Source: JAUYQR01 sp031415015 (lineage in GTDB: Bacteria > Pseudomonadota > Alphaproteobacteria > Rhodobacterales > Rhodobacteraceae). Taken from it: 25,691 nucleotides of DNA. The stretch spans positions 1 through 25,691 of the forward strand of contig JANOQT010000169.1 of NCBI GenBank assembly GCA_031415015.1, read 5' to 3'. How positions within the stretch are numbered: the first letter of the stretch is position 1; each line of letters starts with the position of its first letter. The notes under the pieces are model-generated. The model was given only the letters and a program-made list of their open reading frames with translations, did no database searches and was not told the origin of the DNA. Below, one piece after another: positions 14,548-24,508 of this stretch. A program made the translations under genes and the position numbers.

Positions 14548-14718
14548 ATGAAGATCAGAACGACCCTCGCCGCGATTGCCCTCTCTCTCGCCCCCGGTCT
14601 GGCATTGGCACAAGGCTGCCACAGCGACCAGATCAAGGCCGAATCCGCCTCGTCCTGCGTCCCCGGTGCCACGTGGGATGAAGCGAAATCCGCCTGCGTT
14701 GCCAATCCGACCAGCTGA
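14548..14718 (+). CDS. Small secreted cysteine-motif protein (56 residues)
   Basis: The ATG at 14548 has AAAAGAGG seven bases upstream, and the frame ends with TGA at 14716-14718. The product starts with a clear signal peptide (KIRTTLAAIALSLAPGLALA, cleavage near residue 21), leaving a mature peptide of about 35 residues. It contains C24, C37 and C50. The segment C37-VPGATWDEAKSA-C50-V has the same spacing and key residues as C36-EKGQVWDEKTKA-C49-V in the preceding TPR protein: Cys-x2-Gly-x2-Trp-Asp-Glu...Lys-x-Ala-Cys-Val. The shared motif, the strong ribosome site and the signal peptide support a real gene despite its size. I do not recognise a named family. Confidence 0.75.
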   Translation: MKIRTTLAAIALSLAPGLALAQGCHSDQIKAESASSCVPGATWDEAKSACVANPTS

Positions 14719-14780
14719 GCTAAGCGCCCGTTAACCCGGACCTGCGACCCTGCCCTTCGGTGATGGAATCGGAGGGCGGA

Positions 14781-15860
14781 ATGGCTGATAGCGGGCAGGC
14801 ACTTGCACGGATCACACCGGAACGTCGCGCCATTGCGCGCGGCGGCCAACAGGAACGGCCAGCCCTGACGCCGCAGCAGAAGGCCGCGATCATCGTCCGC
14901 CTGCTGATCGACCAGAGCAGCCCGCTGCCGCTGGTCAAACTGCCCGACCACATGCAATCGGCGCTGGCGGAACAGATGGCTCACATGCGCACCGTTGACA
15001 TCACCACGATGAATGCCGTGGTGGGCGAATTCATTGACGAGTTGCAGGCCGTGGGCCTCGCCTTTCCCGGCGGCATCGAAGGGGCGCTGTCGATGATGGA
15101 TGGCCACATCTCGCAATCCGCCGCGACCCGGCTGCGACGCCTCGCCGGCGCCTCGTCCAAAGTTGACCCCTGGGAACGCATCGTCGCATTGCCGGTTGAC
15201 CGCCTGCTGCCTGTCGTCACCGAAGAAGCGGTCGAGGTTGCCGCCGTCATGCTGTCAAAGCTTCCCGTTGCCAAAGCGGCCGAAGTTCTGGGCAAGCTTC
15301 CCGGCGAAAAGGCCCGCCGCGTCGCCTATGCCGTGTCGATGACCGGCAACGTCGATCCCGAAACCGTCCGGCGGATCGGTGCCGCACTGTTGGCCGACCT
15401 CGACAATCAGCCAGCCCGCGCTTTTGATACCGGGCCGGTTGAACGGGTCGGTGCGATCCTCAACATCTCGGCCGCAGGCATCCGAGAAGACGTGCTGAAG
15501 GGGCTGGAGGCCGAAGACGCGGGTTTCGCCGAACAGGTCCGCCGCGCCATCTTTACCTTCGTGCATATTCCCGCACGCCTTGCCCCCCGCGACGCGCCCA
15601 AGATCACCCGCTTGGTGGACCAGCCACTGCTGGTGACCGCCTTTGCCGCTGCGCAAGGCAAGCCCGGCCTTGAAGAAGCCGCTGAATTCCTGCTCGCCAA
15701 CATCTCGCAACGCCTGAGCCAAGGCCTGCGTGAGGAAATGACGGCCCGCGGCAAGGTGAAGGACAAGGATGCGGAAGAGGCGATGAATGCCATCATCGGC
15801 GCGATCCGATCCCTTGAAACCTCAGGCGAAATCACCCTGATCCGACCTGATGAAGAGTGA
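14781..15860 (+). CDS. fliG: FliG family flagellar motor switch protein, divergent
   Basis: The 359-residue product resembles FliG, the C-ring protein that couples the stator to rotor rotation. The C-terminal part fits best: IFTFVHIPARLAPRDAPKITRLVDQPLLVTAF, then LLANISQRLSQGLREEM and DAEEAMNAIIGAIRSLETSGEITL (family pattern 'N(m/i)SqR...l.ee....g......E.aq..i...r.Le..Gei'). The middle repeats (VEVAAVMLSKLPVAKAAEVLGKLP) match FliG armadillo helices. The expected EHPQ motif before the middle domain is not visible: the position reads VTEEAVEVAA. No other flagellar gene is nearby. GGAGG lies five bases before the chosen ATG. It could be the only FliG of the cell placed outside the main cluster, or a paralogue with a different role. 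Confidence 0.75.
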   Translation: MADSGQALARITPERRAIARGGQQERPALTPQQKAAIIVRLLIDQSSPLPLVKLPDHMQSALAEQMAHMRTVDITTMNAVVGEFIDELQAVGLAFPGGIEGALSMMDGHISQSAATRLRRLAGASSKVDPWERIVALPVDRLLPVVTEEAVEVAAVMLSKLPVAKAAEVLGKLPGEKARRVAYAVSMTGNVDPETVRRIGAALLADLDNQPARAFDTGPVERVGAILNISAAGIREDVLKGLEAEDAGFAEQVRRAIFTFVHIPARLAPRDAPKITRLVDQPLLVTAFAAAQGKPGLEEAAEFLLANISQRLSQGLREEMTARGKVKDKDAEEAMNAIIGAIRSLETSGEITLIRPDEE

Positions 15861-15873
15861 GTCGAAAGAAAAA

Positions 15874-15894
15874 GGGGCCGCGCGATGCGGCCCC
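15874..15894 (-). terminator. Rho-independent terminator for the outer-membrane protein gene
   Basis: A perfect eight-base stem GGGGCCGC / GCGGCCCC with a five-base loop lies between the convergent fliG and outer-membrane protein genes. On the minus strand it is followed by a run of Ts (TTTTTCTTTC), so it terminates the minus-strand gene that ends at 15915. It starts 13 bases after the fliG stop and may also slow transcripts from that side. Confidence 0.85.
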
Positions 15895-15914
15895 TGATCT
15901 GCTGGCAAACCCAA

Positions 15915-16502
15915 TTAGAAGCGGTAGTCGAGCCGCAGTGAGGCCTCGCTGTTTTCCATATCAAAACCAGCGCCGTCAAAGTTGTCCTTGTTCTCGACCA
16001 GGTATTCAAAGCCAACAACAAACTTGCCGGTGGCCCCCAGCGCGTAACGCGCGCCAAGACCGTAGATTGTCACTGTATCAGAAAACGGCACGCCCTGATT
16101 GATCTCGTATTTCGACAGCCCGATGAACCCATACGGAAGGAACCGCCCGGCGTCGTATCCGCCGATCAGCGTCAGTCGCGTTGAATCCCAGTCTTGAGGC
16201 GGGAAAGCGTCGTAGTCCCCGGCGGCACAGGCAAGTTCGCCGCCAACGACGAAAGTGCCCAGATCGCGCAGGTAACCAAACTGCACGCCGGCACCATCGG
16301 TGCCCCCGTCCTTTGCACCACCGTCGTCACTGAACGTACCTGAACCGTAGCTCAGACCGACGTAAGCACCAGTCCAGTCAAACGAAGCTGCTGGCGCCGC
16401 TGCCGCAGCCACCGGCGCTTCGGCCTCAGGCGCACCCAAACCTCCGGCAAGAGCCGGTGCGGCCACGGCGCAAGCCATCACTGCCACTGCGAAACGCTTC
16501 AT
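15915..16502 (-). CDS. Outer-membrane beta-barrel protein
   Basis: The 195-residue product has a Sec signal peptide (AVAVMACAVAAPALA, cleavage near residue 19) and an alanine/proline-rich linker. The barrel region has alternating aromatic and glycine strands: WTGAYVGLSYGSGTF, GVQFGYLRDLGTFVVGGEL, SEASLRLDYRF. It ends in phenylalanine, the usual signal for outer-membrane insertion by the BAM machinery. It is like the OmpA-type/opacity-type small porin family (Pfam OMP_b-brl) common in alphaproteobacteria. AGGAGC lies before the ATG at 16502. The gene has its own terminator and is probably monocistronic. Confidence 0.87.
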   Translation of the reverse strand: MKRFAVAVMACAVAAPALAGGLGAPEAEAPVAAAAAPAASFDWTGAYVGLSYGSGTFSDDGGAKDGGTDGAGVQFGYLRDLGTFVVGGELACAAGDYDAFPPQDWDSTRLTLIGGYDAGRFLPYGFIGLSKYEINQGVPFSDTVTIYGLGARYALGATGKFVVGFEYLVENKDNFDGAGFDMENSEASLRLDYRF

Positions 16503-16530
16503 TTCTTGCTCCTGTAATTTGTTGAAAAGT

Positions 16531-16552
16531 CATGCTTTAGCGTCTCAGCATG
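16531..16552. promoter_or_regulatory. Inverted repeat upstream of the outer-membrane protein gene
   Basis: CATGCT (16531-16536) and AGCATG (16547-16552) form a perfect six-base inverted repeat with a ten-base spacer, 29 bases upstream of the outer-membrane protein start. The position and symmetry would suit an operator or a 5' leader hairpin. I cannot name a regulator. Confidence 0.3.
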
Positions 16553-16670
16553 GTCCACGTGCGGCAACGTAAGGCTCTCCTGACCGTGGTCATGGGCCAG
16601 CGGCGTTACTCAATGATCACTGTGCCATTCCCCCTTGCCGCCCGCCGACCGCACCCATACCCTGCTGCCG

Positions 16671-17546
16671 ATGCAAGGCCCCCTCTCCCCACACGTATCG
16701 CGCGGGATCGCCCTGATGATCCTGGCGATCCTGTTGTTTACCGCCATGGACGCTGCCGCCAAGGGCCTGATCCAGCGCTATCCCGCGCCGCAGGTGATCT
16801 GGGCGCGTTTTGCCGGGCAGTTCATTCTGGTCCTGTTGATCCTGAACATCCGTACCGGCCCACTTCTGCGCACCCGGTTTCCCGGCCTGCATCTCGCCCG
16901 TTCCGCGTTTCAGTTCGGCGCGACCGGGCTGTTTTTTCTGAGCCTGGGTCATATCGGCCTTGCCGAGGCGACGGCGCTGACCGACATCAACCCGGTCCTG
17001 ATCACCCTGGGCGCGGCACTCTTTCTGGGCGAACGGCTTGGACCGCGGCGTCTTGCGGGCGTCGTAGCCGCACTGATCGGCGCGCTGATCATCATTCGTC
17101 CCGGCGCGGGCGTTTTCTCGCCCTGGGCGCTGCTGCCGCTAGGGGCCGCGATTTGCTACACCGGCAATGCGCTGATCACCCGCCACATCGGCGCGCAGGA
17201 AAGCGCCTGGACCTCGATGCTTTACGCCTCGCTGTTCGGCACCCTTGCGGGAGCTTTCGCCCTGCCCTTTGTCTGGATACCAATCCCCGCCGCCGACCTG
17301 GCGGTCTTTGCCCTGGTGGGCTTGCTTGGAACCGGGGCACAGCTTTGCATCATCCGCAGCTTTTCGACGACCGAGGCGTCCATCGTCGCACCGTTCGCCT
17401 ATCTTGGGATCATCTTCGCAACAGGCTGGGGGGCGCTGCTTTACGACCAATGGCCAGACCGCTGGACGGTGATCGGCGCGCTTGTGATCGTGACGGCGGG
17501 TGTCTATGTCTGGCACCGCGAAACCCAAGCCGCCAAACACGCCTGA
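16671..17546 (+). CDS. DMT superfamily (EamA) membrane transporter
   Basis: The 291-residue product has about ten hydrophobic helices arranged as two EamA halves. Half one runs from GIALMILAILLFTAMDAAAKG to ALIGALIIIRPGAG; the 'EATALTDINPVLITLGAALFLGERL' block is the conserved end of an EamA unit. Half two runs from ALLPLGAAICYTGNALITRH to VIVTAGVYVWHRE, with the repeated 'A.FAYLGIIFATGWGALLYDQWP' block. The family exports small metabolites, but the substrate cannot be assigned. The ATG at 16671 is the first in frame; a TTG at 16635 would add 12 residues, and neither has a strong ribosome site. The acyltransferase gene starts 19 bases downstream. Confidence 0.85.
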   Translation: MQGPLSPHVSRGIALMILAILLFTAMDAAAKGLIQRYPAPQVIWARFAGQFILVLLILNIRTGPLLRTRFPGLHLARSAFQFGATGLFFLSLGHIGLAEATALTDINPVLITLGAALFLGERLGPRRLAGVVAALIGALIIIRPGAGVFSPWALLPLGAAICYTGNALITRHIGAQESAWTSMLYASLFGTLAGAFALPFVWIPIPAADLAVFALVGLLGTGAQLCIIRSFSTTEASIVAPFAYLGIIFATGWGALLYDQWPDRWTVIGALVIVTAGVYVWHRETQAAKHA

Positions 17547-17565
17547 ACCGCAAAGCCTGACCCAG

Positions 17566-18468
17566 ATGGCCGAAAAGCCTGCCTTTTCTCAAAAGCCTGA
17601 CTTCTCACTGCGCCACTGGCTTCAGGACCGCGCCCTGCGCGCCCTGATCTGGGGGCTGTTGCGCCTGCCCTACCGCTGGCGCGTGCCACTTTGCGGCTGG
17701 GTGCTGTCGCGCATCATCTCGCCGCTTGCGGGCTACGACCGCCGGATTCGCGCCAACCTCGCCCTCGTGCTGCCCGGCCTGCCCGAAGCCGAGGTGCGCC
17801 GGATCATCCGGGCCGTGCCCGACAATGTCGGGCGCACCGTGATCGAGATCTACTCAGGTCCGGAATTCATCGCCCGCGCCGTGTCAAACCCGCTGACCGG
17901 GGCTGGCGTCGCGGCGTTGGAAGAAGCGCACCGGACAGCCCGACCCGTTATTCTGGTGACCGGCCATTTCGGCAACTACGACGCGTCCCGGGCCGCCCTG
18001 ATTGCCCGCGGTTACCGGGTGGGCGCGCTGTACATGCCAATGGCGAACACGCATTTCAACGAACACTACGTTGAAGCCATTTCCGGGATCGGAACACCGC
18101 TGTTCCCGCGTGGTCGGGCCGGGCTTACCGACATGGTCCGCCATCTGCGGTCTGGCGGCATGCTGGGCCTTCTGGTCGATCAGCATATGGGCCACGGCGA
18201 GGAACTGACCTTTTTCGGGCAAGAGGCCCTGACGGCGCTGTCTGCCGCCGAGCTTGCCTTGAAATACAACGCATTGCTGATCCCCACCTATGCGGTGCGC
18301 AAACCCGACGGCCTCAGCTTCGACATCACCGTCGAAGCGCCGATCCCGCCGGGTACACCCGAAGCGATGACACAGGCGCTTAATGACAGCCTGGAAGCCC
18401 TCGTGCGCCAGCATCTTGACCAGTGGTTCTGGATCCATCGCCGCTGGAAGGGCAAGCGACGCGCCTGA
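17566..18468 (+). CDS. LpxL/HtrB-type lysophospholipid acyltransferase
   Basis: The 300-residue product belongs to the lipid A late-acyltransferase family (LpxL/LpxM), inner-membrane enzymes that add secondary acyl chains to Kdo-lipid A or acylate related lipids. The catalytic HX4D motif is H134-FGNY-D139 in VTGHFGNYDASRAAL. Other family blocks are PLAGYDRRIRANLALVLPGL, MANTHFNEHYVEAISGIGT, LLVDQHMGHGEELTFFGQEA and the C-terminal QWFWIHRRWKG. The start at 17566 gives a normal N-terminus; the frame is open into the end of the upstream transporter gene. Its stop codon abuts that of the convergent DUF1223 gene (TGATCA), with no spacer. Confidence 0.9.
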   Translation: MAEKPAFSQKPDFSLRHWLQDRALRALIWGLLRLPYRWRVPLCGWVLSRIISPLAGYDRRIRANLALVLPGLPEAEVRRIIRAVPDNVGRTVIEIYSGPEFIARAVSNPLTGAGVAALEEAHRTARPVILVTGHFGNYDASRAALIARGYRVGALYMPMANTHFNEHYVEAISGIGTPLFPRGRAGLTDMVRHLRSGGMLGLLVDQHMGHGEELTFFGQEALTALSAAELALKYNALLIPTYAVRKPDGLSFDITVEAPIPPGTPEAMTQALNDSLEALVRQHLDQWFWIHRRWKGKRRA

Positions 18469-19164
18469 TCAGTCGACCCGCATCGCGGCCAGAATCGCCG
18501 AAGGCCCGTTGGTCTGAACGATCACAACGCCGGGTTGTTCGCCGTCAAAAGGCGCTGTCATCTCCAGCGGTTCCTGCCCTGACCAGTCCGCCACACCATC
18601 CCAAGAGGTGACGATGTTATGGTAGGTAATGGTCTTGCCGGCGTTCTCTCCCCGTTCGATCACCACGGTCTCTTCCGGCTTGTAGCGTACCAGCTGCACC
18701 CGGACGGGGTCGGTCAATGGCGGATCCGCCTCGGCGCGAATCATCAGCACGTCGCCGCGCCGTTCCACGATCAGCGTAATCGGCGAACCCGCCTCCAGAT
18801 GCCGCCTCAGCTGCGCCGAAGTTTCCTGCGGGGCATAACCCTCGACCCTGTCTTGCCCGCCGATGATCAGTTGCGGCGTATAGATCGTACGGCTGCCGAT
18901 GGCACGGGCGTAAGCCCGCTGCCGGTCGGTGAACTTGGGTTGCGCGAACTTGTCGGCCCAGCCGATATAATCCCAGTAATCCACATGCAGCGCCAATGGC
19001 AGGATACGCGGATCAGCCGCAAGCGTGGCCACGAATTCATCCGCGGGCGGGCAGGAAGAACACCCTTGCGAAGTGTAAAGCTCCACCACAACAACCGGTT
19101 CAGCATGGACCGGAGCGGCACAAACCATCCAGAGGCCGCAAGCGGCACTGACAAACTGTCGCAT
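18469..19164 (-). CDS. Secreted DUF1223 protein with thioredoxin-like CxxC
   Basis: The 231-residue product has a signal peptide (cleavage near residue 21, PVHA|EP) and the DUF1223 core: VVVELYTSQGCSSCPPADEF with C35-x2-C38, LALHVDYWDYIGWADKFA, and RTIYTPQLIIGGQ with a proline that matches the cis-Pro site of thioredoxin folds. It is probably periplasmic, with a disulfide or thiol role, but the family has no established function. AGGAAA lies eight bases before the ATG at 19164. It is divergent from acnA, with 200 bases between starts, and convergent with the acyltransferase gene. Confidence 0.9.
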   Translation of the reverse strand: MRQFVSAACGLWMVCAAPVHAEPVVVVELYTSQGCSSCPPADEFVATLAADPRILPLALHVDYWDYIGWADKFAQPKFTDRQRAYARAIGSRTIYTPQLIIGGQDRVEGYAPQETSAQLRRHLEAGSPITLIVERRGDVLMIRAEADPPLTDPVRVQLVRYKPEETVVIERGENAGKTITYHNIVTSWDGVADWSGQEPLEMTAPFDGEQPGVVIVQTNGPSAILAAMRVD

Positions 19165-19237
19165 AATATGTTTCCTGATCCCCGTGTCCCACTTTCCGTT
19201 ATACGGATGCGACGTGTCCCGTGCTAATCAAGGTTTT

Positions 19238-19263
19238 GCGAGGGCTTTGTCACGCGCCCTCGC
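19238..19263. other. Hairpin in the DUF1223-acnA intergenic region
   Basis: GCGAGGGC (19238-19245) and GCCCTCGC (19256-19263) form a perfect eight-base stem with a ten-base loop. It lies about 75 bases from the DUF1223 start and 100 from acnA. It precedes both divergent genes, so it is not a terminator for either; it may be a leader structure or an operator. Confidence 0.4.
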
Positions 19264-19313
19264 GTCTTTGCGACCGGTTGCAACAATTCCCCGTCGCAGG
19301 GACTGGATATTCG

Positions 19314-19332
19314 GCATACAATTGCATACAAT
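19314..19332 (+). promoter_or_regulatory. Tandem GCATACAAT repeat, possible acnA promoter/operator
   Basis: The nine-base sequence GCATACAAT occurs at 19314-19322 and again at 19324-19332, one helical turn apart, 33 bases before the acnA start. Each copy contains TACAAT, close to a -10 box, so these may be tandem start signals or a pair of operator half-sites placed on the promoter. Confidence 0.4.
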
Positions 19333-19364
19333 AAGCTCAGCAGCCGCCCGACGAGGAGCCACAG

Positions 19365-22049
<2,685 letters not shown>

Positions 22050-22050
22050 C

Positions 22051-22098
22051 GGAAACGGATTGTTTCCAAGATCAAAGGCCCGGTCGCTCCGGGCCTTT
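22051..22098 (+). terminator. Tandem hairpins with Rho-independent terminator after acnA
   Basis: The first hairpin is GGAAAC / GTTTCC (22051-22067, loop GGATT). The second is AAAGGCCCGG / CCGGGCCTTT (22074-22098, perfect ten-base stem, loop TCGCT), whose 3' arm ends in TTT. The second is the likely terminator. The first sits immediately after the stop codon and may protect the mRNA end. Confidence 0.8.
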
Positions 22099-22154
22099 GG
22101 CGCTTGTTAAACTCTGTTTGGCAAAAGTGCAGCACCTGAACCCCAAGGTGTCTC

Positions 22155-22301
22155 ATGTCGAACCGTTTTCCGCCGCTGGCGGCCCCGCTGCCACCAATAA
22201 GACTGGATCACGGGCCGCACCGCCGCGCGCTCTTTCCCAGCCTCCCGACAGGGGAGTTGTTCGTGGTGAGCGTCCTGCTTCTGGTTCTTGCGTCAGTCTG
22301 A
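22155..22301 (+). CDS. Possible 48-residue single-span membrane protein
   Basis: An ATG at 22155 with AAGGTG five bases upstream opens a 48-codon frame ending with TGA at 22299-22301. The N-terminal half is proline- and arginine-rich (FPPLAAPLPPIRLDHG), and the C-terminus is a hydrophobic helix (LFVVSVLLLVLASV). The layout would fit a small tail-anchored protein. It lies after the acnA terminator, so it would need its own promoter, and its last nine bases overlap the convergent ccmG end. Evidence is limited to the ribosome site and the hydrophobic tail. Confidence 0.35.
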   Translation: MSNRFPPLAAPLPPIRLDHGPHRRALFPSLPTGELFVVSVLLLVLASV

Positions 22302-22838
22302 GGTTTCGGCGTCGAGTGCGGCCTTAAGCGCCGGAACGAACCGGATCTCGTAATCCGTACCCACCAGCGGCCCCACGAACTTGAACGCCACAGTCCCGTC
22401 GCCCCGGATGATGAAGGTTTCCGGCGGTGCCGTCACCCCCCACTCCACCCGGTTGCGTCCCTTTGGATCGGTCGCCACGGCCAGGAACGGGTTGCCCTCA
22501 TCTGCAAGATAGGCCAGTGCCTTGGCATCATCATCCATGATGTTGATACCTGCGACGCGCACGCCATCCGAGGCCATTCGCATCAGCACCGGATGCTCAG
22601 CCCGGCAGGGCGGGCACCAGGTGGCCCAGAAGTTGACCACAGTCACCTCACCACTGCGCAGGTCCGCGTCGGTCAGAAGTGGCACCCCGTCCAATCCCGT
22701 TCCGGGCACCACAGGCGCAGGCCGGTCGATGAACACAGACCTCAGTTCGCCCGGATTGTCGCGCAGCATCCCCACATAGAACACGGCTGCAAGCCCGGCA
22801 AACAGCACCGGCGGCAGGATCATCAACCACTTAGCCAT
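22293..22838 (-). CDS. ccmG: Thiol:disulfide interchange protein CcmG (DsbE/HelX)
   Basis: The 181-residue product is a membrane-anchored periplasmic thioredoxin-like protein that helps keep the CxxCH cysteines of apocytochrome c reduced for haem attachment. It has one N-terminal membrane helix (4-24), the active site WCPPC with C75 and C78 in VVNFWATWCPPCRAEHPVL, and the family's cis-proline segment read here as EWGVTAPPETF. Its start overlaps the end of ccmD by eight bases (ATGGCTAA), so the pair is translationally coupled. It is the last gene of the minus-strand ccmABCDG block, equivalent to helX of Rhodobacter capsulatus. Confidence 0.95.
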   Translation of the reverse strand: MAKWLMILPPVLFAGLAAVFYVGMLRDNPGELRSVFIDRPAPVVPGTGLDGVPLLTDADLRSGEVTVVNFWATWCPPCRAEHPVLMRMASDGVRVAGINIMDDDAKALAYLADEGNPFLAVATDPKGRNRVEWGVTAPPETFIIRGDGTVAFKFVGPLVGTDYEIRFVPALKAALDAETSD

Positions 22839-22992
22839 TCGCTTTCCCCTGTCGTGCCTCGACTTCAGCCAACGCCCGCTTCACCCGGGCCCGCTGCCAG
22901 AACGACAGCACCACCAAACCCACGATCAGCGTGACCGAGGCCCCGTATGACCCCAACACCACAAAGGCGTATCGCCCCAGATCAGGCATCAT
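22831..22992 (-). CDS. ccmD: Haem exporter protein CcmD
   Basis: A 53-codon frame on the minus strand lies exactly between ccmC and ccmG. It begins ATGATG overlapping the ccmC stop and ends TAA inside the ccmG start. The product has one membrane helix (about 11-31, SYGASVTLIVGLVVLSFW) preceded by LGRYAFVVLG and followed by a basic/charged tail (QRARVKRALAEVEARQ). This is the standard CcmD layout: a small membrane protein that stabilises CcmC-CcmE haem transfer. Position, overlaps on both sides and the Y-A-F-V-V-x-G-S-Y motif make the call secure despite its small size. Confidence 0.92.
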   Translation of the reverse strand: MMPDLGRYAFVVLGSYGASVTLIVGLVVLSFWQRARVKRALAEVEARQGKANG

Positions 22993-23717
22993 GCCACCCG
23001 CTCCCGCGCCAGCAAAGCCGACAGCCGCCGTGCCCGGATTTCGGTCCGCGTCCGCATCAAGACCAATGTCACGAACAACAAAACAAAGCCAACGATCGAG
23101 ATCACAAGGGGAATCCAGAACACGTCAGACACGTTTTCTTCCTTGTCCAGCGACAGAGACGCCCCCTGATGCAGCCCCTGGTTCCAGAAGTTCACGGCAT
23201 AGCGGCTTAGCAATGCAAATGCTGACCCCACAAGACACAGGATCGCTGTCAGGTCCGCTGCCGTATCCGGGTCTTCGATTGCGGCCCAAAGTGCAATGTA
23301 GCCAAAATAGAACAGCGTCAGGATCAGAAACGAGGTCAGCCGCGGGTCCCAAGCCCACCACGTACCCCACATCGGCTGGCCCCAAAGTGCCCCGGTGACC
23401 AGTGCGATCAGCGTGAAGGTCAACCCCACCGGTGCCGCCGCCTTGGCCGCCAGGGCGCTGACATGGTGCCGCCGCACAATCCAGATCAGACTGGTGACAA
23501 GCATCATGGTCCACGCGTTGATTGCCATCATCGCGGCCGGCACATGCAGGTAAATGATCTTCACCGTCGACCCCTGCCTGTAGTCATCCGGCGTAAAGAA
23601 GAAACCCCAGATCAACCCGACACACAGACACAGCACGGTCAGACCGATTGCCCAAGGCAAGGCCCAGGCCGAGGTCTGCATGAACTTTTTCGGATTGGCA
23701 TATTCCCAGATCGACAT
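22989..23717 (-). CDS. ccmC: Haem export protein CcmC
   Basis: The 242-residue product is an inner-membrane protein of the haem-handling family that loads haem onto CcmE. It has six hydrophobic helices and the tryptophan-rich periplasmic signature WGTWWAWDPRLT (117-128). The flanking histidine sites are H58 (IYLHVPAAMMA) and H183 (NQGLHQGASLS), which bind haem iron in the family. The N-terminus is basic and short. The ATG at 23717 gives the normal family start (MSIWEYANPKKF). It overlaps ccmD at its 3' end and follows ccmB by 55 bases. Confidence 0.96.
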   Translation of the reverse strand: MSIWEYANPKKFMQTSAWALPWAIGLTVLCLCVGLIWGFFFTPDDYRQGSTVKIIYLHVPAAMMAINAWTMMLVTSLIWIVRRHHVSALAAKAAAPVGLTFTLIALVTGALWGQPMWGTWWAWDPRLTSFLILTLFYFGYIALWAAIEDPDTAADLTAILCLVGSAFALLSRYAVNFWNQGLHQGASLSLDKEENVSDVFWIPLVISIVGFVLLFVTLVLMRTRTEIRARRLSALLARERVA

Positions 23718-23772
23718 GGGCCCTCGCTTACGTGGTCTTGACCGAACTCTCAACTCACCTTCACGCGAAACG

Positions 23773-24429
23773 CTAGCGCAGATTGACGCGGATCGCCGCC
23801 GCTGCCGCAAAGGGAAGGATCGCCGCCGCCGCTGCGGTGATGGCGGCCATCAACGCCAGTGGCGCACCGGCGTCCAACCCCGCGGCACCCCGCTTCACCA
23901 CTTCCACCCCGAAGATCAGTGTCGGCACGTACAATGGCAGCACCAGCAGGCTCAGCAACAACCCACCGCGCTTTACGCCCACCACAATCGCCGCCCCAAA
24001 CGCCCCGATCACCGACAGGGCTGGCGTGCCAAGGCCCAGCGACATCACCAGCCAGCCGTATCCCCCGTGCGGCAGGTTCAGCAGCACCCCCAATCCGGGG
24101 GCCACCAGCGTCAGGGGCAGTCCAGTCACCAGCCAATGCGCCAGCGCCTTTACCGCCACCACACCCTCCAAAGGGATCGGCGCAGTCGCCAGCAGGTCCA
24201 GCGAGCCGTCTTCGTAGTCCAGCGCGAAGATCCGGTCCAAAGACAGAAGGCAGGCCAGCAGTGCGCCCACCCACAGGATCCCCGGCGCGATGCGACCCAG
24301 CGTTTCACCCTCGGGACCTACCCCCAAGGGCACCAGCACCGCGACCAGCAAGTAGAACGCGAGGCCAAGACCAAAGCCCCCGCCTGCCCGCAATGCCAGC
24401 CGCAAATCCCGGATCAACAGCGCCTTCAT
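23773..24429 (-). CDS. ccmB: Haem exporter subunit CcmB
   Basis: The 218-residue product is the membrane subunit of the CcmAB ABC-type complex that drives release of haem-CcmE from CcmC. It starts MKALLIRDLRLALRAGGG, the standard CcmB N-terminus, and has six hydrophobic segments. The conserved ALDYEDGSLDLLATAPIPLE loop (about residues 65-90) lies between the first helices. The start at 24429 fits family length; the upstream extension of the frame has no CcmB character. It lies 79 bases after ccmA on the same strand. Confidence 0.95.
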   Translation of the reverse strand: MKALLIRDLRLALRAGGGFGLGLAFYLLVAVLVPLGVGPEGETLGRIAPGILWVGALLACLLSLDRIFALDYEDGSLDLLATAPIPLEGVVAVKALAHWLVTGLPLTLVAPGLGVLLNLPHGGYGWLVMSLGLGTPALSVIGAFGAAIVVGVKRGGLLLSLLVLPLYVPTLIFGVEVVKRGAAGLDAGAPLALMAAITAAAAAILPFAAAAAIRVNLR

Positions 24430-24508
24430 GAGCGCACATCCTGAGAGTTGCTTGTTGAACAACGCGCCCACCAGAGGCTTCTGCCGCTTGCACGGACCGC
24501 GAGGCGCG

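Noticed and set aside
16550..17560. Alternative plus-strand frame of over 330 codons across the transporter gene
   Set aside because: It is Arg/Pro-rich and lacks hydrophobic segments; the overlapping frame has a clear ten-helix EamA pattern.
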